This document shows, in pieces, positions 9,788 to 21,381 of a stretch of 64,000 nucleotides of DNA; position 1 is the stretch's first letter, and the number at the start of each line of letters is the position of its first letter. A program made the position numbers and the translations under genes. The stretch is from Anaeramoeba flamelloides (lineage: Eukaryota > Metamonada > Anaeramoebidae): the NCBI GenBank assembly GCA_027625915.1, contig JANTQA010000057.1, positions 5,022,001-5,086,000 of the forward strand, given 5' to 3'. Below the pieces are notes generated by a model. That model did not search any database, was not told the DNA's origin, and saw nothing but the letters and a program-made list of their open reading frames with translations.

Positions 9788-10744
9788 ATGATTTTAATTT
9801 ATTTTTCTTGAACAATTTTTTAATTATATTGATTCCCATTTTTTAATTCCGGTGTGAATGTCTTATAATAGGATATATTTTGTCCTGTTATTTAACAAAA
9901 TATTATTTTATTTGATTAAAGAAATGATTTTATAGATTTTTTTTCATGATAAAATTATGGTATTTAAATTGGCAAAAGGTGTCTTCTTTATTAATTAAAA
10001 TGATTTTTTTGAATAAAAAATTTATCTTTTCAAAAAATCAACCAACTTTCCCCAAAAAAATAATAATAATCATGAAATTCAGAGTTGTAAAAGTAACATC
10101 AAAACTGATTTTGTGATTTTAGAAAATTTTTTGTAAAGAAAAATATAAAAACAATTTATAGAAGATTCTTTTAATCAGACTCGAAAATGTCCGATAAAAA
10201 TTTATTAAGTTCCTAAAAATCAAAATAATATAGTATTTGTCTATAAATTTATATATTTTTGATGTTCATTAACTTTTTAGGTTAATTTTTAATAATTAAT
10301 TAAAACTCAATTTTTTTCCCCATTTATTACAACTTTTTTTTTTGTTTGATATAAATAAGTAATACATTATCGACGGTTTTTAATATTTTTTTGTAATAGT
10401 TTGGATTGTTAGCCATAAAAAAATAAATTAATGAGAATCTACATTATCGATGAAAAGTTAATTAATCAATAATTTGTCGATTTGTTATGAAAATTCTAAT
10501 ATTTCAGATAATTCATATAATAAAAAAAATGAAAAATAATCAGAATGGAAATAAAATAATTTGTAAAGAGAAAAATGGTGCAAAGGAATATAAAATATAG
10601 AAATTAGAAAAAAAAATATGATCTAAAAATTGAAAATATATTTTAAGAATGGTATTGGATAAAACTCATGGTATTTGATCTATTTCTAAAATAAAAATGT
10701 TTTTTTTTTTTTTGGCTGTAAAATAGTTAATATATATATTTATA
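9788..10744. other. Gene-free AT-rich DNA
   Basis: No coding signal. It contains short dyads around ATTATCGACGG and ATTATCGATGAAAAG (10367 and 10443) and A/T runs only. Confidence 0.5.
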
Positions 10745-11325
10745 TATATATATAATGTTTTTCAGTAAAAGATTTATAGTTAAATTGAAGAAGTAATATA
10801 TTGTCGATGAATTTAATATATAATTAATAACAAAATAAATTTTCACTTTTGAGATCAGAATTATTTTGTAATTTTTGTTGCTGTTTTTATTTTTTTTTGA
10901 TTTTTGATTTTTTTTTTCTTTTATTTTCACATTCTTTTTTCTTTTATTTAAAAAAAACATACAATTTGGAAAAATTGTTCAAAACTCTGAATTAACTCTA
11001 ATAAAATTCTATCTATATTATTTCTTCTTATATCCATACATTTACAATTTTAATAATATTATTTTAAATGGTTTTAATTTCTCAAAGAAAGTAAGAATGC
11101 GTTAATGAGACACTATGATGAAAGGGGTCCAAATATTTTTTTTTAGATTTTAGTTTTTTTTTTTTGAAAAATATTTTTTTTTTCAGATATGTCTTTTATG
11201 ATAATCAACTCTAACCCAATTTGATGTTTTATCTTATTTATAAATAATTGTATGTTGCTTTTTTTAAAAAAAAAGGAGATTTTTTCATTTTCGTATGCCA
11301 CTTTGAGTTAAAGGGGGTTTACATT
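10745..11325 (+). mobile_element. Family L TIR element
   Basis: The left end has TTTTTCAGTAAAAGATTTAT; internal landmarks are GATCAGAATTATTTT and a T-rich tract; the right part has GATGAAAGGGGTCC and ends near CCACTTTGAGTTAAAGGGGG. All are in the same order as in 31178-31747. Confidence 0.55.
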
Positions 11326-11742
11326 GGTTTTAGATATTAGATTTTAATAAAATATTATTCTTTTATTAGTATTTTTTCTTTTTTTGTTTTCTAATTAATT
11401 TATAATAATCAAATTATGTATTTTATAAAATTTTTCTATTTAAAATAAATTTTCTTCGGGATTTTTTAATTTTATTTATTAATTTTCCATATTGTAGATT
11501 TGGCATAAATTCGTTTAATTTGGTTTATTTATTTATATCATTTTTTTAATTAATTTTTTCAAGTTGATAAATTGTTTTGTTGAACCTGAACTTCTTTAAA
11601 TTATAAAAAATAAAACCAAAAACTAAAAAAAGGTGAGTAAAAATTTTGAAAAGATGATTATGTTGTTTTTTATTATTGGAATTTCTTTGAAAATGTCAAA
11701 ATGATGATTTTTTGTTAATAATTAAATTTATTTTAATGTTTA

Positions 11743-11976
11743 TTACATATTCTCAATTTTATTTATTTTTTTTTGTCTTTTCGGGGATCTTTTTTTTCTA
11801 CATGATCTTTTCAAAAAAAACAAAAAAAAGAAAGAAAAAGAAAAAGAAAACCAAAAGAAATATAAAAAATTTGAAAAAATCAAGATAAAATTTGCAAAAT
11901 TAGAAAAAATAATTCTGATCCAAAAATTTGAAAATTTTTGTTTCAAAATAATTGGATTAAACAACTGCAGAACCAA
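11743..11976 (-). mobile_element. Family L fragment
   Basis: Reverse complement of the left half of the copy at 19826-20430. Shared strings include CAAATTTTTGGATCAGAAT and AAAAGATCATGT.GAAAAAAAA. It contains a 77-codon minus ORF of homopolymer-like composition that is unlikely to be a gene. Confidence 0.5.
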
Positions 11977-12474
11977 CTTCTAATAATAGTATACAGTTAG
12001 TTAATTTTCTTTGAAAAATGGTGTGAAATTAAAATCAAATCTAAATTGGTTTTTTAACAACACTTTTCGTATATTAGTATTCATTCTAGTAAATAATATG
12101 GCCAGATTTTTCTTCAATTTAAAAATTACTAAAATAAAAAATGATTAATTTTCTAATTAGTATAATCGGTTTAAATAAATGATAGCCTAAATTTTGAAAA
12201 AATATTTCTCAAGCAATTTTATTCACTTATTTAAGTAATTTAACGCTTCCAAAAAAAATATATTGTTCTTTACTTTTCGAAAATGGGTGTAATAAAAGGG
12301 AATGTTATTTTGATCAAAGTGAAAATAGAAATTTATAAACAAATTGATTCGATTTGATCATTCTACTGAATTTTGTGAGTCTTAAAAGGATTGAAAAAAT
12401 GCAAACTTAAAATTGAAATTTTATTTCTTTTTATTAGGACTTATTATTTTATTATCCATAATAATAAACTGAAT

Positions 12475-12990
12475 ACCAAAAATTTGGACATTGTCTAAAT
12501 AGTTGAAAGATAAAAAAAAATACAATTTACATTCAATTTGGAAATAATTTTTATTTTACAAACTATTTCAATTTTTATCTTTATTCTTTTATTTTCATTT
12601 TCTATTTTCCAGTTAAATTATACATTTCCTTTGATCTGAATTTTTTTTTTCGGTGGTTCATAGAAGGTTATTTTTGAGTTTTTTTAAAATAGATAGATCC
12701 GATACGTTTGGTAGATGGTATATTATCATTTGGTTACTCAATAATTGTTGGTGAAATTTCGACAAATTTACCAATGCATTTTTTGTTCAGATTGTTTAGT
12801 TATTTTGGATACACTGGTTTTTATTTTTAAATTTAATAGTTTCTTATATTTGGATACAAATGATTACTTATAAAAATATTACTACTCGATAACTTGATGT
12901 GTTTTTATATTAGGTTTAGGTAAATATAATAAATTGGGTTTTTATTTGCCTATTTTTGATGTTGGGTATGTTAATTTTTTTTGATGGGGT
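12475..12990 (+). mobile_element. Family R element, copy 1
   Basis: Colinear with 33328-33866: CCAAAAATTTGGACA at the left, ATTTGGAAATAATTTT and AAACTATTTCA inside, and a right end with CTATTTTTGATGTTGGGTAT. In the second copy the ends are inverted (CCAAAAATTTGG type). The right edge here is eroded. Confidence 0.5.
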
Positions 12991-14079
12991 TTAGTATTAT
13001 TAAAAGTAGTATATTGAGAATATTTATTATTATTTTTTTTTAATTAGAATTATTTATTTGAATTGGTTTTATCTGTTTGAAAGTATTCAAAAAATTGAGA
13101 CATGGTAAAGTCTCTTGATACAATTATTCTTTGGTTTATTAATAGTCCATTGAAAAAAATTACGGGTGGGTTATCAATAATTGGTTAAAATGATTAAATC
13201 CAAAGATCTTTTTTTGGCTATAAGATGAATTTTACAGGTTTCAAAAAGGTACATTGTTATTATTTTTAATTTAATAGATTGGTTGGTTTTCACAGTTTTT
13301 TTTTTTTTTTTTTCCAAAAAGAAAAAAATTTTTCAAATTCTTGATTAAATAAATAAATTATATTTTTTTTCCAAGTTAAATTTAATTATTGTGTTTTTTT
13401 TTGAAATAAAAGGGTTTTTTTATTGAGAAGTTCTCCCAAAATTTTATGATTTCATTTTTTTAACTATTTTTGTAAACTTCCTTCCCAGATTAATGAAATT
13501 TCTTTCTTCAATGAAAATAATTTGTTTTCAATCGTGAAATAAATTCAGAAATATGTTAGATTTTGAACTTTTTTGAAAATTCAAAAAATGGATCAAACTT
13601 TTAAATATAATAATTCGTTTCTGAAAATTACATTAAAAATAAGTTTGATATTCTAGTAATCGATTTTTCTTTGGTTTTCAATTTAAACATGTGTAAAATT
13701 TTTTTTTGGATTTATTATTAAATTTATAAGGAGATATTGTTTGTTTACTATTCCCTTGAATTTTTCTAATTATGGTGTAGGGTGGTGTATTTCGTGCCAA
13801 ACTGGATCGAAGTTAGGGATTTAGTCAATTGGAAATTCTTAATTTTACAAATTAAAAATTGTCAAAACAAAATTCTTGATAAGAAATCAGAAATTCTAAA
13901 ATACGAAATCTATTTTTAGAGATGTGTGTTCAAACTTTAATTTTCAAACATAATATAAACATGAATTAAAAAAGTCATACTTTTATTCTGATAAAGATGA
14001 ATACGATCTTTTATGGATAATTCTTATTATGGTTCGAACTACCTGTGTTGGTAGAATGAAACCTGTATCTCAAATAAAA
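12991..14079. other. Gene-free AT-rich DNA
   Basis: No convincing ORF, splice-framed exon or repeat assignment. A slightly GC-richer patch (TAGGGTGGTGTATTTCGTGC, about 13778-13797) has no visible coding frame of useful length. Confidence 0.45.
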
Positions 14080-14430
14080 TCCGTTCTTTTTTTTTTTCTT
14101 GTTCTGATCCAGCATCTAATTAAATAACCGTGTAGCCATATTAAAATATATTCTGTGTAAACTTCTTGATATTTTCAGAAACTTCTAAATTATTAATTAA
14201 ATTTTATTCAAATTTTTTTTATTAACTTAATTTTTTATTAACTTTTTGATTTTTCTTAAAATTACTCTATTTTTTGAGATAAATTTTACAATTTGATCTT
14301 TCATTTTTAGAATTTCTTTAATAATCATAGAAATTTAAGAACCCACTAGGCTGTTTACTTATCATTTACTGTCAGTTTTTTTGGTTATTTCCTTATATAG
14401 GTTAAAAAGAAAAAAGAACACTGGTTTGCT
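14080..14430 (+). mobile_element. Family D element, degenerate copy 3
   Basis: Carries ACTCTATTTTTTGAGATAAA followed by TTTTACAATTTGATC and TTTTTAGAATTTCTTTAATA, nearly identical to the interior of D1 (about 53750-53810) in the same order. The termini are not recognisable. Confidence 0.45.
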
Positions 14431-14694
14431 TCATGTATGGACGGATTATTTTGACAACAGCAAAATAAATTAGTGTTTATTGGTTTTTATTTTTAAATCT
14501 ACCCCAAAATACGTCACCTACCAAATCCATAAAAATAGACTCAAGGTTACATTAACCCTTATAAGTTTTCTAATTGAGACAAATCAGTCTTCAAAATTAA
14601 ATAACTATAGATAAACCAATACGGCAGTTGTGAAAAAACCTGATTTTCGCAAACTTTAGTTTTACGAAAATATAACTCTTATTTTTTTTTTCAG

Positions 14695-14823
14695 GGTTGG
14701 GTATTTGAAGAAAGTAAAGACTCGTACGTCCTTGGTACAAATTCAAATTTGGGTTTTGGGGTTAGAGCTTTGATTTATGTCAATGGTTCAATAATATTAA
14801 ATGCTTTTGTTTTACAATTATGA
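14695..14823 (+). CDS. Candidate orphan exon, unidentified
   Basis: A strong 3' splice-site look-alike (T-tract, then TTTCAG) precedes an open frame of 42 codons to TGA, reading GWVFEESKDSYVLGTNSNLG and then FGVRALIYVNGSIILNAFVL. Composition is protein-like and GC is higher than the surroundings. No partner exon was recognised, and the peptide matches no family I know. It may be a gene fragment. Confidence 0.2.
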   Translation, partial: GWVFEESKDSYVLGTNSNLGFGVRALIYVNGSIILNAFVLQL

Positions 14824-15774
14824 CAGAACCACAATATTTGTTGAGAGTAAAATGATTTTTACAGCAAATTAAAAATTAAATTTGGCAGATTTTTTGTCAG
14901 ATAATTTAATTTAAATCTTCCTAATTCTTCAAAATTCTTTTTTAAAAAACATTTAAAGTGCCCTCTTTCTTTTTGACTCGCATTTTTAATAGCATTGATT
15001 TCTTACTTTTTTTGATTCTAACAAGTCAATATTTTTTACATGAATAGGGGTTTAATTTTCATAAAGAGTTATTGCATTAGCCTGATTCAAAAAATTTCTT
15101 TTTAAAACGAAATTCGTTTTGATTGAGAAAAGAATGGGATCACTGACATTCGTTCAAAAAACACTGTTGCATTTTTGTGGTTGAATTGACATTAATTTGC
15201 TTCGATAAAAAGTTCTTTTTTCTTAAAAAAATTTTCTCTTCTCCTTTCTTTTTTAAAATTCGTTTTTCTGTATTTGTCTAAAAAAAAATTTAGTTATCTT
15301 CTGTGGATGAGTTGTTTTTTAATTCAAACACACAACCTTTTCAAACACAAACAAAGAATTCCGAAGGTTCTAAAGCGATTGGAAAAGAGAAAAAAAGTAC
15401 TATTTAGAAAACGAGTATTCTTTTGGAGGAATTAACTTTTGTTGTCAAATTTCTTCGAAAACAGTTTTGGTAGGATGAGTTTTTAATTTTGATCTTGTAT
15501 GGTGAGTAATTTTATTCTAAATTATTTTGGTTTGTTGCAAAAGAATAAAAAACGATATTTTTTGTTTTCAAAAAAGATTAACCCTGTCTTGATCAATTTA
15601 TTAGAAGCGTGTGTAAATCTTTTCGAAAATTTTTGGAAAAAAAAAATTTTTTTTGTAAATGTTCAAAACGAATTTCAGATTGTTAAATTCTGATTATTCA
15701 TACATCATATTTCTTCATTTTTTCTTTTTGAAATTAAATAAAACCATTTTTTCGTTTTTACTTTTCTTTTTCAA

Positions 15775-16083
15775 ATGAACAAAAAACTTTTTTTTTTTTT
15801 TAATTTTGTTTTACTTTTTGCTTTGGTTTTAGCTTCAACCAAACATGAAGCAAAAGCACCTAAAACAACTTTTAATAAAAAAAATTCTCAAAAATTAATG
15901 AATGGTGAAAAAAAAACACAAGATCAAAAGGTCGGTGATTACATCTATGACTCTTCTTGTTGTTCGAATTGTAATAGTTACAGCTCTACAGAGTTTGTTT
16001 TTTTTTTCATTTTTTTTTTGTTCTTTATTTTTCTCTTTGAACAACCCTCTAATTTATTACCTTTTTCTTCTAAATCAATTTAA

Positions 16084-16126
<43 letters not shown>

Positions 16127-19100
16127 CTTTCTTTCTTTCTTTCTTTTCTTCTTCTTCCCTAATTAAAGTGTGTGTTGTGGTTGTTATCAAGATTACTATG
16201 GTTATTATAGTTGTTATACTTGTTCAGCTGGGCTAACATGTGGTGGTGACATCTCTGAAAATCATTTTTGTTACAACTCATCTTCTAGTTGTTGTACAGA
16301 TTTATGTTACGTTAGGTTTGGATTTTTTTTTTTTTTTTTTTTAATTTTTGAGTGTTATTTTTTTTTTTTGCTTTGAACAACACTCAAATTTATGGCCTTT
16401 TCTTTGAAAAATTTTTTTTTTTTTTTTTATAATCTCTCACAAACAAAAATCACTCTTTTTTTTTTATTGGGAGACAACTAAATTAAAAAAAAAACACTTT
16501 TAGGAAAATTTGTTTTTTTACATGTTTAATTAATTTGTTGAACAAACCAAAAAACGAGAAAAAAAATTGTTTATAAAACAAATACTTTTTTGTTTTGGAT
16601 CACATTTTTTCTATTGGAACTTTTTACTTTTGAAAAATATTATTATTATTTTTTTTTTTTTTCTTACAGTCAGTTCCACTTTTAAGACACAAACTTTGAA
16701 CGAAATTTAAGGCACAAAAAAATTTCTCGAATTAAGATAGAAAATTTGGAAAATATTTTTAACACAATTTATTTTCCAAGAATTCCAATTTAAGTTTCAA
16801 AATTTGAGTTTTTTTTGTGCCTTAAATTTATGTTGGAAGTTTGTGACTTAAAAGTGGAACTGAGAGTATTTTTATTCAAATATCATAACTACCCTTCAAA
16901 CCGGATTTTAAATGACTCATTTTTGAGCATGCTACCGGTATTCAGTTCACTGTCTCCTCAGAGAAATTGACACAATAAAGATAAATCAAATTTTCCAGTG
17001 AAAAACAAAAACAAAGGATATAATTTCAAATTGAAAATATTGTCAAAAAATTCCAAAAATCTCAAAGAAAAATAGCATTATTAGGTAACTTGGTGTTGGT
17101 AAAAAGAATTGATTTTTTCATGTTCTCAATGGGCTTCTAATAATACTAGCATTTATATTATAAAGGGAAAAAATTTTTCACTTCCTTTTCAATTATTTTT
17201 TCTTTTTTAAAAAAGAGTTCTCAAAGAAGTCGATTGTAATTTGTGGTTTCTACTTGAAAAAGGAAATTGTAAATGAAGTGAAAATATTTCCCATTTATAA
17301 TTCAAATACCAGTAGAGATAATCAATCATAACGTTGCGTCTTTTCCTATTGAAAGACGATGGAAGACGATAATCGTCTTTAAATGCTTCTTACATTTATA
17401 CCTACAAGATAGAGTAAAAATACGCAAAGACGATAATCGTTTCAAACACAACTACCTAACCTAACCTACCTACCATATCCACCCCCCATACACTTACCCA
17501 CTCCTACATACAAACAACGATCTATGGGGATATGGTATCTGAGGAAATATATTTCTCACCCAAAGACACACTAAGTGAGATTAGTGCCTTTGGTTTGTCT
17601 TTGGCATTCCAAAAAAAGACAATTGTCTCTGCTCTTAGAAACTCTTAAGCACTCAGAAAAAACAATTCTTTTTACCAACACCGAGTGATATAATATTGCT
17701 ATTTTCCTTTGAGATTTGAGAATATTTAAAATCTCTGAATTTTACCAAACAAAGGATTCAATGAAATATATTTTTACATCTTCATATTTTGATTTTGGTT
17801 TTAAAAAAGGAACGATTCTCCAGATTTTTTTTTTATTTTGTTTTCCCATTTATAACAAAAATTCAGAAAGTACAAAAAGAAGAGAAGGCAAAAAAATAGA
17901 AGAAACTTGATCTTACAAATTACTATTTGTTGAGTAAATAAAGGATCAAAATTTTCATTCAGCTTTCAAAATATTATTGAAAAAATCAACCATGAATGTC
18001 TTCCATTTAATTTCGGTAAATCAGCGATAGTATGATTTTTCTTTGAAAATTGGGGGACTTTGATGATTTATTTTAATTCTTTTGGGATTATTGTTTTTTT
18101 TTTTTTTTTGTTTTTAGAAAGCTGAAAGTAAATTTTGTTTCTTTTATTTTTCAATTCAGATAGTTGCAAATATTCTTCACATTTCACTGAATATTTTTTT
18201 TTTTTTATTTATTTTTTCCCTCTTATTAACAGAGTCTGAAAACAATTTTCTTGAAACGTTAAAGCATCTGAAAAGTTTAATTTTTCAAAAGTTATAATTG
18301 AGACTAAACACAAAAGACAAATGTCAAAAAAAGAAAAGTTTTCAAATGAAAAAAAAAAAAAAAAAAAAACACATGATTTCTACCAAATGCTTTTTGAATC
18401 CCTTTCATTATCCATCAATGAATTGTGTGCAACACTATTTGGTTTGTAAAACAATTTTTTTTTTTTTTTTTTCGAGATCACAGCAATACTTCATTTTTCT
18501 GTTAAAAATACTATTACCTAATTTTCATTTTTTTTCCAACATTTTCCAAACTTGTGTAAACTCAAATTGATAATACTTTTATTCATTCCTCCTTTTGGAA
18601 TGTGATGAAAAAAAAAAAAATAAAAAACTATTTATCCTTTTAGTTTACTGGTTAAAATTTTTTCAAAAATACAAACAAATTTCTTAAAATGGTCTTTCTT
18701 TGGATAAATACATTTCAATTTTTATTTCCCAAATAGTTCCTCAAGAACATGTTGTGGCTGTGAAGATAGCTTCTGTTATTCGTGTGACAGCAGTCAAGAA
18801 TGTGATGGTGAAGCCAGTGAAGCCACATGTAGTTCAGGCAGCAGTTCTGTTGGAAGTATAATTGGTACAATTTTTGGTATTTTTTTCTTTTTTTGCATCT
18901 TTTCAGTAATAATCCAGAGTCGAAAAAGAGCAGCACTTCAAAGGAGAAAACAACAAATGGCAACCCAAGTTCCTCCACCAAGAAAGGTTCAAAGAAAAAA
19001 CTCTGTTTCATCATCATCAAGTGATAAAGTGAAAGAAAATGTTTTTGTTCCTATGTCAATGGAAACAAACAACTTGAACACAATGGGTGGCGGAAGGAAT

Positions 19101-19496
19101 AGCATGGGAAGGAATAGCATGGGAAGAAATAGCATGGGAAGAAATAGCATGGGTGTTAATAACATGGGAATGAATAGCATGGGCATGAATAACATGGGAA
19201 TGAACACAATGGGCATGAATACAATGGGTGGCGGATCAATGGGAATGGGCATGAACACAATGGGTGGAGGAAGTGGAATGGGCATGAACACAATGGGTGG
19301 TGGATCAATGGGAATGGAAATGAATAACATGGGAATGGGCATGAACACAATGGACGGAGGAATGGGCATGAACACAATGGACGGAGGAATGGGTATGGGC
19401 ATGAATGATATTGGAAACCAAACAATGCAAATGACAAATCAAATGGTTGGAAATACCGAAGTTAATGATAATCTTCCTAATTACGATCAAAATTAA
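15775..19496 (+). CDS. Cys-rich type I membrane protein with Met/Gly/Asn-repeat tail (3 exons)
   Basis: My model is exons 15775-15992, 16169-16315 and 18737-19496 (374 residues). All junctions are GT-AG and in phase (GA|T and AG|T), and each exon continues the same Cys pattern. Residues 1-21 form a signal peptide (MNKKLFFFFNFVLLFALVLA). The ectodomain has CCSNC, then CCGCYQDYYGYYSCYTCSAG...CC from exon 2, and a second CCGCEDSFCYSCDSSQEC module from exon 3. Residues about 160-181 are a transmembrane helix followed by RKRAALQRRK, a stop-transfer. The cytosolic tail (about 170 residues) holds repeats of MGRNS, MGMN and MGGGS. The CCGC modules suggest a disulfide-rich surface domain; I cannot name a family. 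Intron 1 (176 bases) contains a 41-base T run. Intron 2 (2421 bases) is filled by elements B4, F1 with E1 inside, and M2. A role as a surface receptor or adhesion protein is inference only. Confidence 0.68.
16086..16146 (+). repeat. Poly-T run followed by (CTTT)n in intron 1
   Basis: 41 consecutive T (16086-16126), then CTTT repeats, just before the 3' splice site at 16167-16168. It may extend the polypyrimidine tract of that intron. Confidence 0.9.
16667..16866. mobile_element. Family B palindromic MITE, copy 4
   Basis: Starts CAGTTCCACTTTTAAGACAC-like after CAGT, flanked by TA (16665-16666). Its right arm is TGTGCCTTAAATTTATGTTG...AAAGTGGAACTGAGAG, followed by TA. About 200 bp, lying in intron 2 of the Cys-rich protein gene. 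Confidence 0.75.
17055..17720. mobile_element. Family F TIR element with nested E and a G-free core
   Basis: Left arm AATCTCAAAGAAAAATAGCA...GGTGTTGGTAAAAAGAATTG, with its reverse complement at 17664-17720 (CAATTCTTTTTACCAACACC...GCTATTTTCCTTTGAGATT). The TIR is about 60 bases with several mismatches. The interior has a 79-base stretch lacking any G (17440-17518), dyads around AAGACGATAATCGTCTTT, and the inserted element E1. It lies in intron 2 of the Cys-rich protein gene. Confidence 0.65.
17146..17312. mobile_element. Family E MITE, copy 1 (167 bp)
   Basis: TA-flanked. The left end CTAGCATTTATATTATAAAG leads to GGGAAAAAATTTTTCACTTC; the right end is GAAGTGAAAATATTTCCCAT...TTCAAATACCAG. The partner copy is at 54226-54386. 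Confidence 0.72.
17937..18150. mobile_element. Family M MITE, copy 2
   Basis: Left end ATCAAAATTTTCATTCAGCT and right end AGAAAGCTGAAAGTAAATTT are inverted and match the copies at 7886-8095 and 28026-28240. It lies in intron 2 of the Cys-rich protein gene. Confidence 0.65.
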
Positions 19497-19825
19497 AAAA
19501 TATCCCAGAATAGAATTTTCCTAAATGATCCCTCAATATTTGCATTTTTTTTTTTTTAAGCTTTTATTTATTATACTAACTTTTAATTTTTTATTATTAT
19601 TCTCTTGGTTTTTTTAATCCTTCCATTTCAGATTAGTATAAGTTACTTTATTTATTATATATAATTATAATTCATTTATAATCTTCATATTATGATTTTT
19701 TTTTTTTTATTCAAAAAAAAAAAATAAAAAAGTAAATTTTTACCAAAAAATATTTATTTTCTTTTTAAAATTGTTTCAAAAATTTAATTTCTGAGATTAT
19801 TATATTATTAGGAATTAAGGACAAA

Positions 19826-19980
19826 CTAAACTATTTTTCATAAATTTTGACTCACTTTATAATGTTAATGGAAGTTGTTTTGAAGGTTTATTCCAGTATT
19901 CTTTACAAAAAATATTTCCAAATTTTTGGATCAGAATCATTTTTTCTAATTTTGCAAATTTTTGTTTTTCTTTTTCTTTT

Positions 19981-20063
<83 letters not shown>

Positions 20064-20430
20064 TCATGTGGAAAAAAAAAAAGAGATCTTCGAAAATACA
20101 AATAATCACTAAGAAAATTGAGACTAAGAAATTTCTTTGTTAATGGATTTAATTATTCATAAAAAATCTTGTTGTTCAACTTTTTTTCAGTGAAACTTCA
20201 TTAATAAAAAATCCGTAATGCTCATTTCAAAAATTGTGACTCACTTTTTTTTAGTTTTTGGTTTTATTTTTTTTTAATTTTTAATTTATGAGGCTTTTAT
20301 AGATTTAGAATGACTTAAAAGAAAATTACAAATCATATTTAGTTATTAACTGTTCTTCAATACTAAAGGATATTTTTTTTTTTTCACTTTATTATTTCAG
20401 GTGAGTCACAATTTTTGAAAAAGAGTTTAA
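19826..20430 (+). mobile_element. Family L TIR element with 63-base poly-T
   Basis: Ends TAAACTATTTTTCATAAATT...TTTGACTCAC and their inverse GTGAGTCACAATTTTTGAAA...AGAGTTTA. The interior contains GGATCAGAATCATTTTTTCT followed by 63 consecutive T at 19994-20056, at the same relative site as the T runs of other L copies. It begins about 330 bases after the Cys-rich gene's stop. The 98- and 68-codon ORFs here are products of the homopolymer. Confidence 0.68.
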
Positions 20431-20665
20431 ATTTGTCGATCAAGGAATCTTATTTTTATGTTTATCTTCATATTTCATCAAGAGATTTTGGTCAAAATGA
20501 TTTTTTTTTATGAAAAAATATCATTTTTTTTTTTGAGATTTTTATTATTTTGTAAAAATTTAGTTCCTGAACACCTCCCTTTTACAAAACCAATTATTTA
20601 GATATTCTTTCTAAATATATTTTCTTTATCTTTATATTTGATCCCTTATTATTGAGAAAAACAAT

Positions 20666-21181
20666 TAAGGATTACAATCCCTGAAATTTGAAGAAAGATT
20701 ATCTAATATTGGGTGTAGCAACTGGTAACTTTGTTTCTTAGCTGATCAATTTTGGACTTGGTATGTGTTTTTAATAGTGGTTCAAAAGGCAATTTTTGAC
20801 AATTTATTTTTTTTTTCCCAAATCCAAATTGGATAATGTAAGATTAATAGATTCGAAGGTATTTATGAATATATTTTGAATTTTGGATGGTTGATTGAAA
20901 ATTTATGAACCTTTTACACAAATTAACTTGATGAATAAAAAATTGTTTTTAAAAATTTCTAAATAAAACAAAATCCAATTAAAAATTCCAATCAGCAATA
21001 GACAAATCACATTTTTTTAAAACTTATCTACCCATCTTTTATTATTAGAATTCTTAAATTTGGATTTCAGAAAAAAAAATATAAATTCCCAAAAACCATA
21101 CCGAGTCCAAAATTGACTGGCGAAGAAATAAATTAATATAACCCCACCCCACGTACCATAGAACCCCCCTTTCAACTTTCA
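20666..21181. mobile_element. Family A TIR element, copy 2, uninterrupted
   Basis: Left end TAAGGATTACAATCCCTGAA through AAAGATTATCTAATATTGGG and AGCTGATCAATTTTGGACTT. The right end is inverted (AGTCCAAAATTGACTGGCGA...). About 516 bp with no nested insert, so it serves as the empty-site reference for copies 1 and 3. Confidence 0.7.
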
Positions 21182-21185
21182 GGTA

Positions 21186-21381
21186 CAGTCAGTTTCACTT
21201 TTAAGGCACAAACTTTCAACGAAATTTAAGGCACAAAAAAAATCTCAAATTAAAGCACTAAATTTAAATTCTAGTAAAAATAAATTGTAAAAAAAAAATT
21301 CCAAATTTTGTGCCTTAATTTGAGATTTTTTTGTGCCTTAAATTTCGTTGAAAGTTTGTGCCTTAAAAGTGAAACTGACTG
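21186..21381. mobile_element. Family B palindromic MITE, copy 2, intact
   Basis: 196 bp, TA-flanked (21184-21185 and 21382-21383). The ends CAGTCAGTTTCACTTTTAAG and CTTAAAAGTGAAACTGACTG are exact inverses, and pairing continues through most of each arm (GCACAAACTTTCAACGAAAT). It sits at the right edge of element A2. ORFs on both strands here are MITE artefacts. Confidence 0.85.

Noticed and set aside
14030-14075. tRNA-like T-arm string GGTTCGAACTACC
   Set aside because: No acceptor stem, D-arm or anticodon arm could be paired around it on either strand; it lies in a degenerate D element.
18989-19490. Minus-strand ORFs opposite the Met/Gly tail (61-137 codons)
   Set aside because: Antisense of the ATGGG-type repeat in exon 3 of the Cys-rich protein; composition mirrors the repeat only.
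19847-20143. 98-codon + ORF and 68-codon - ORF (poly-Phe/poly-Lys)
   Set aside because: Produced by the 63-base T run inside an L element.
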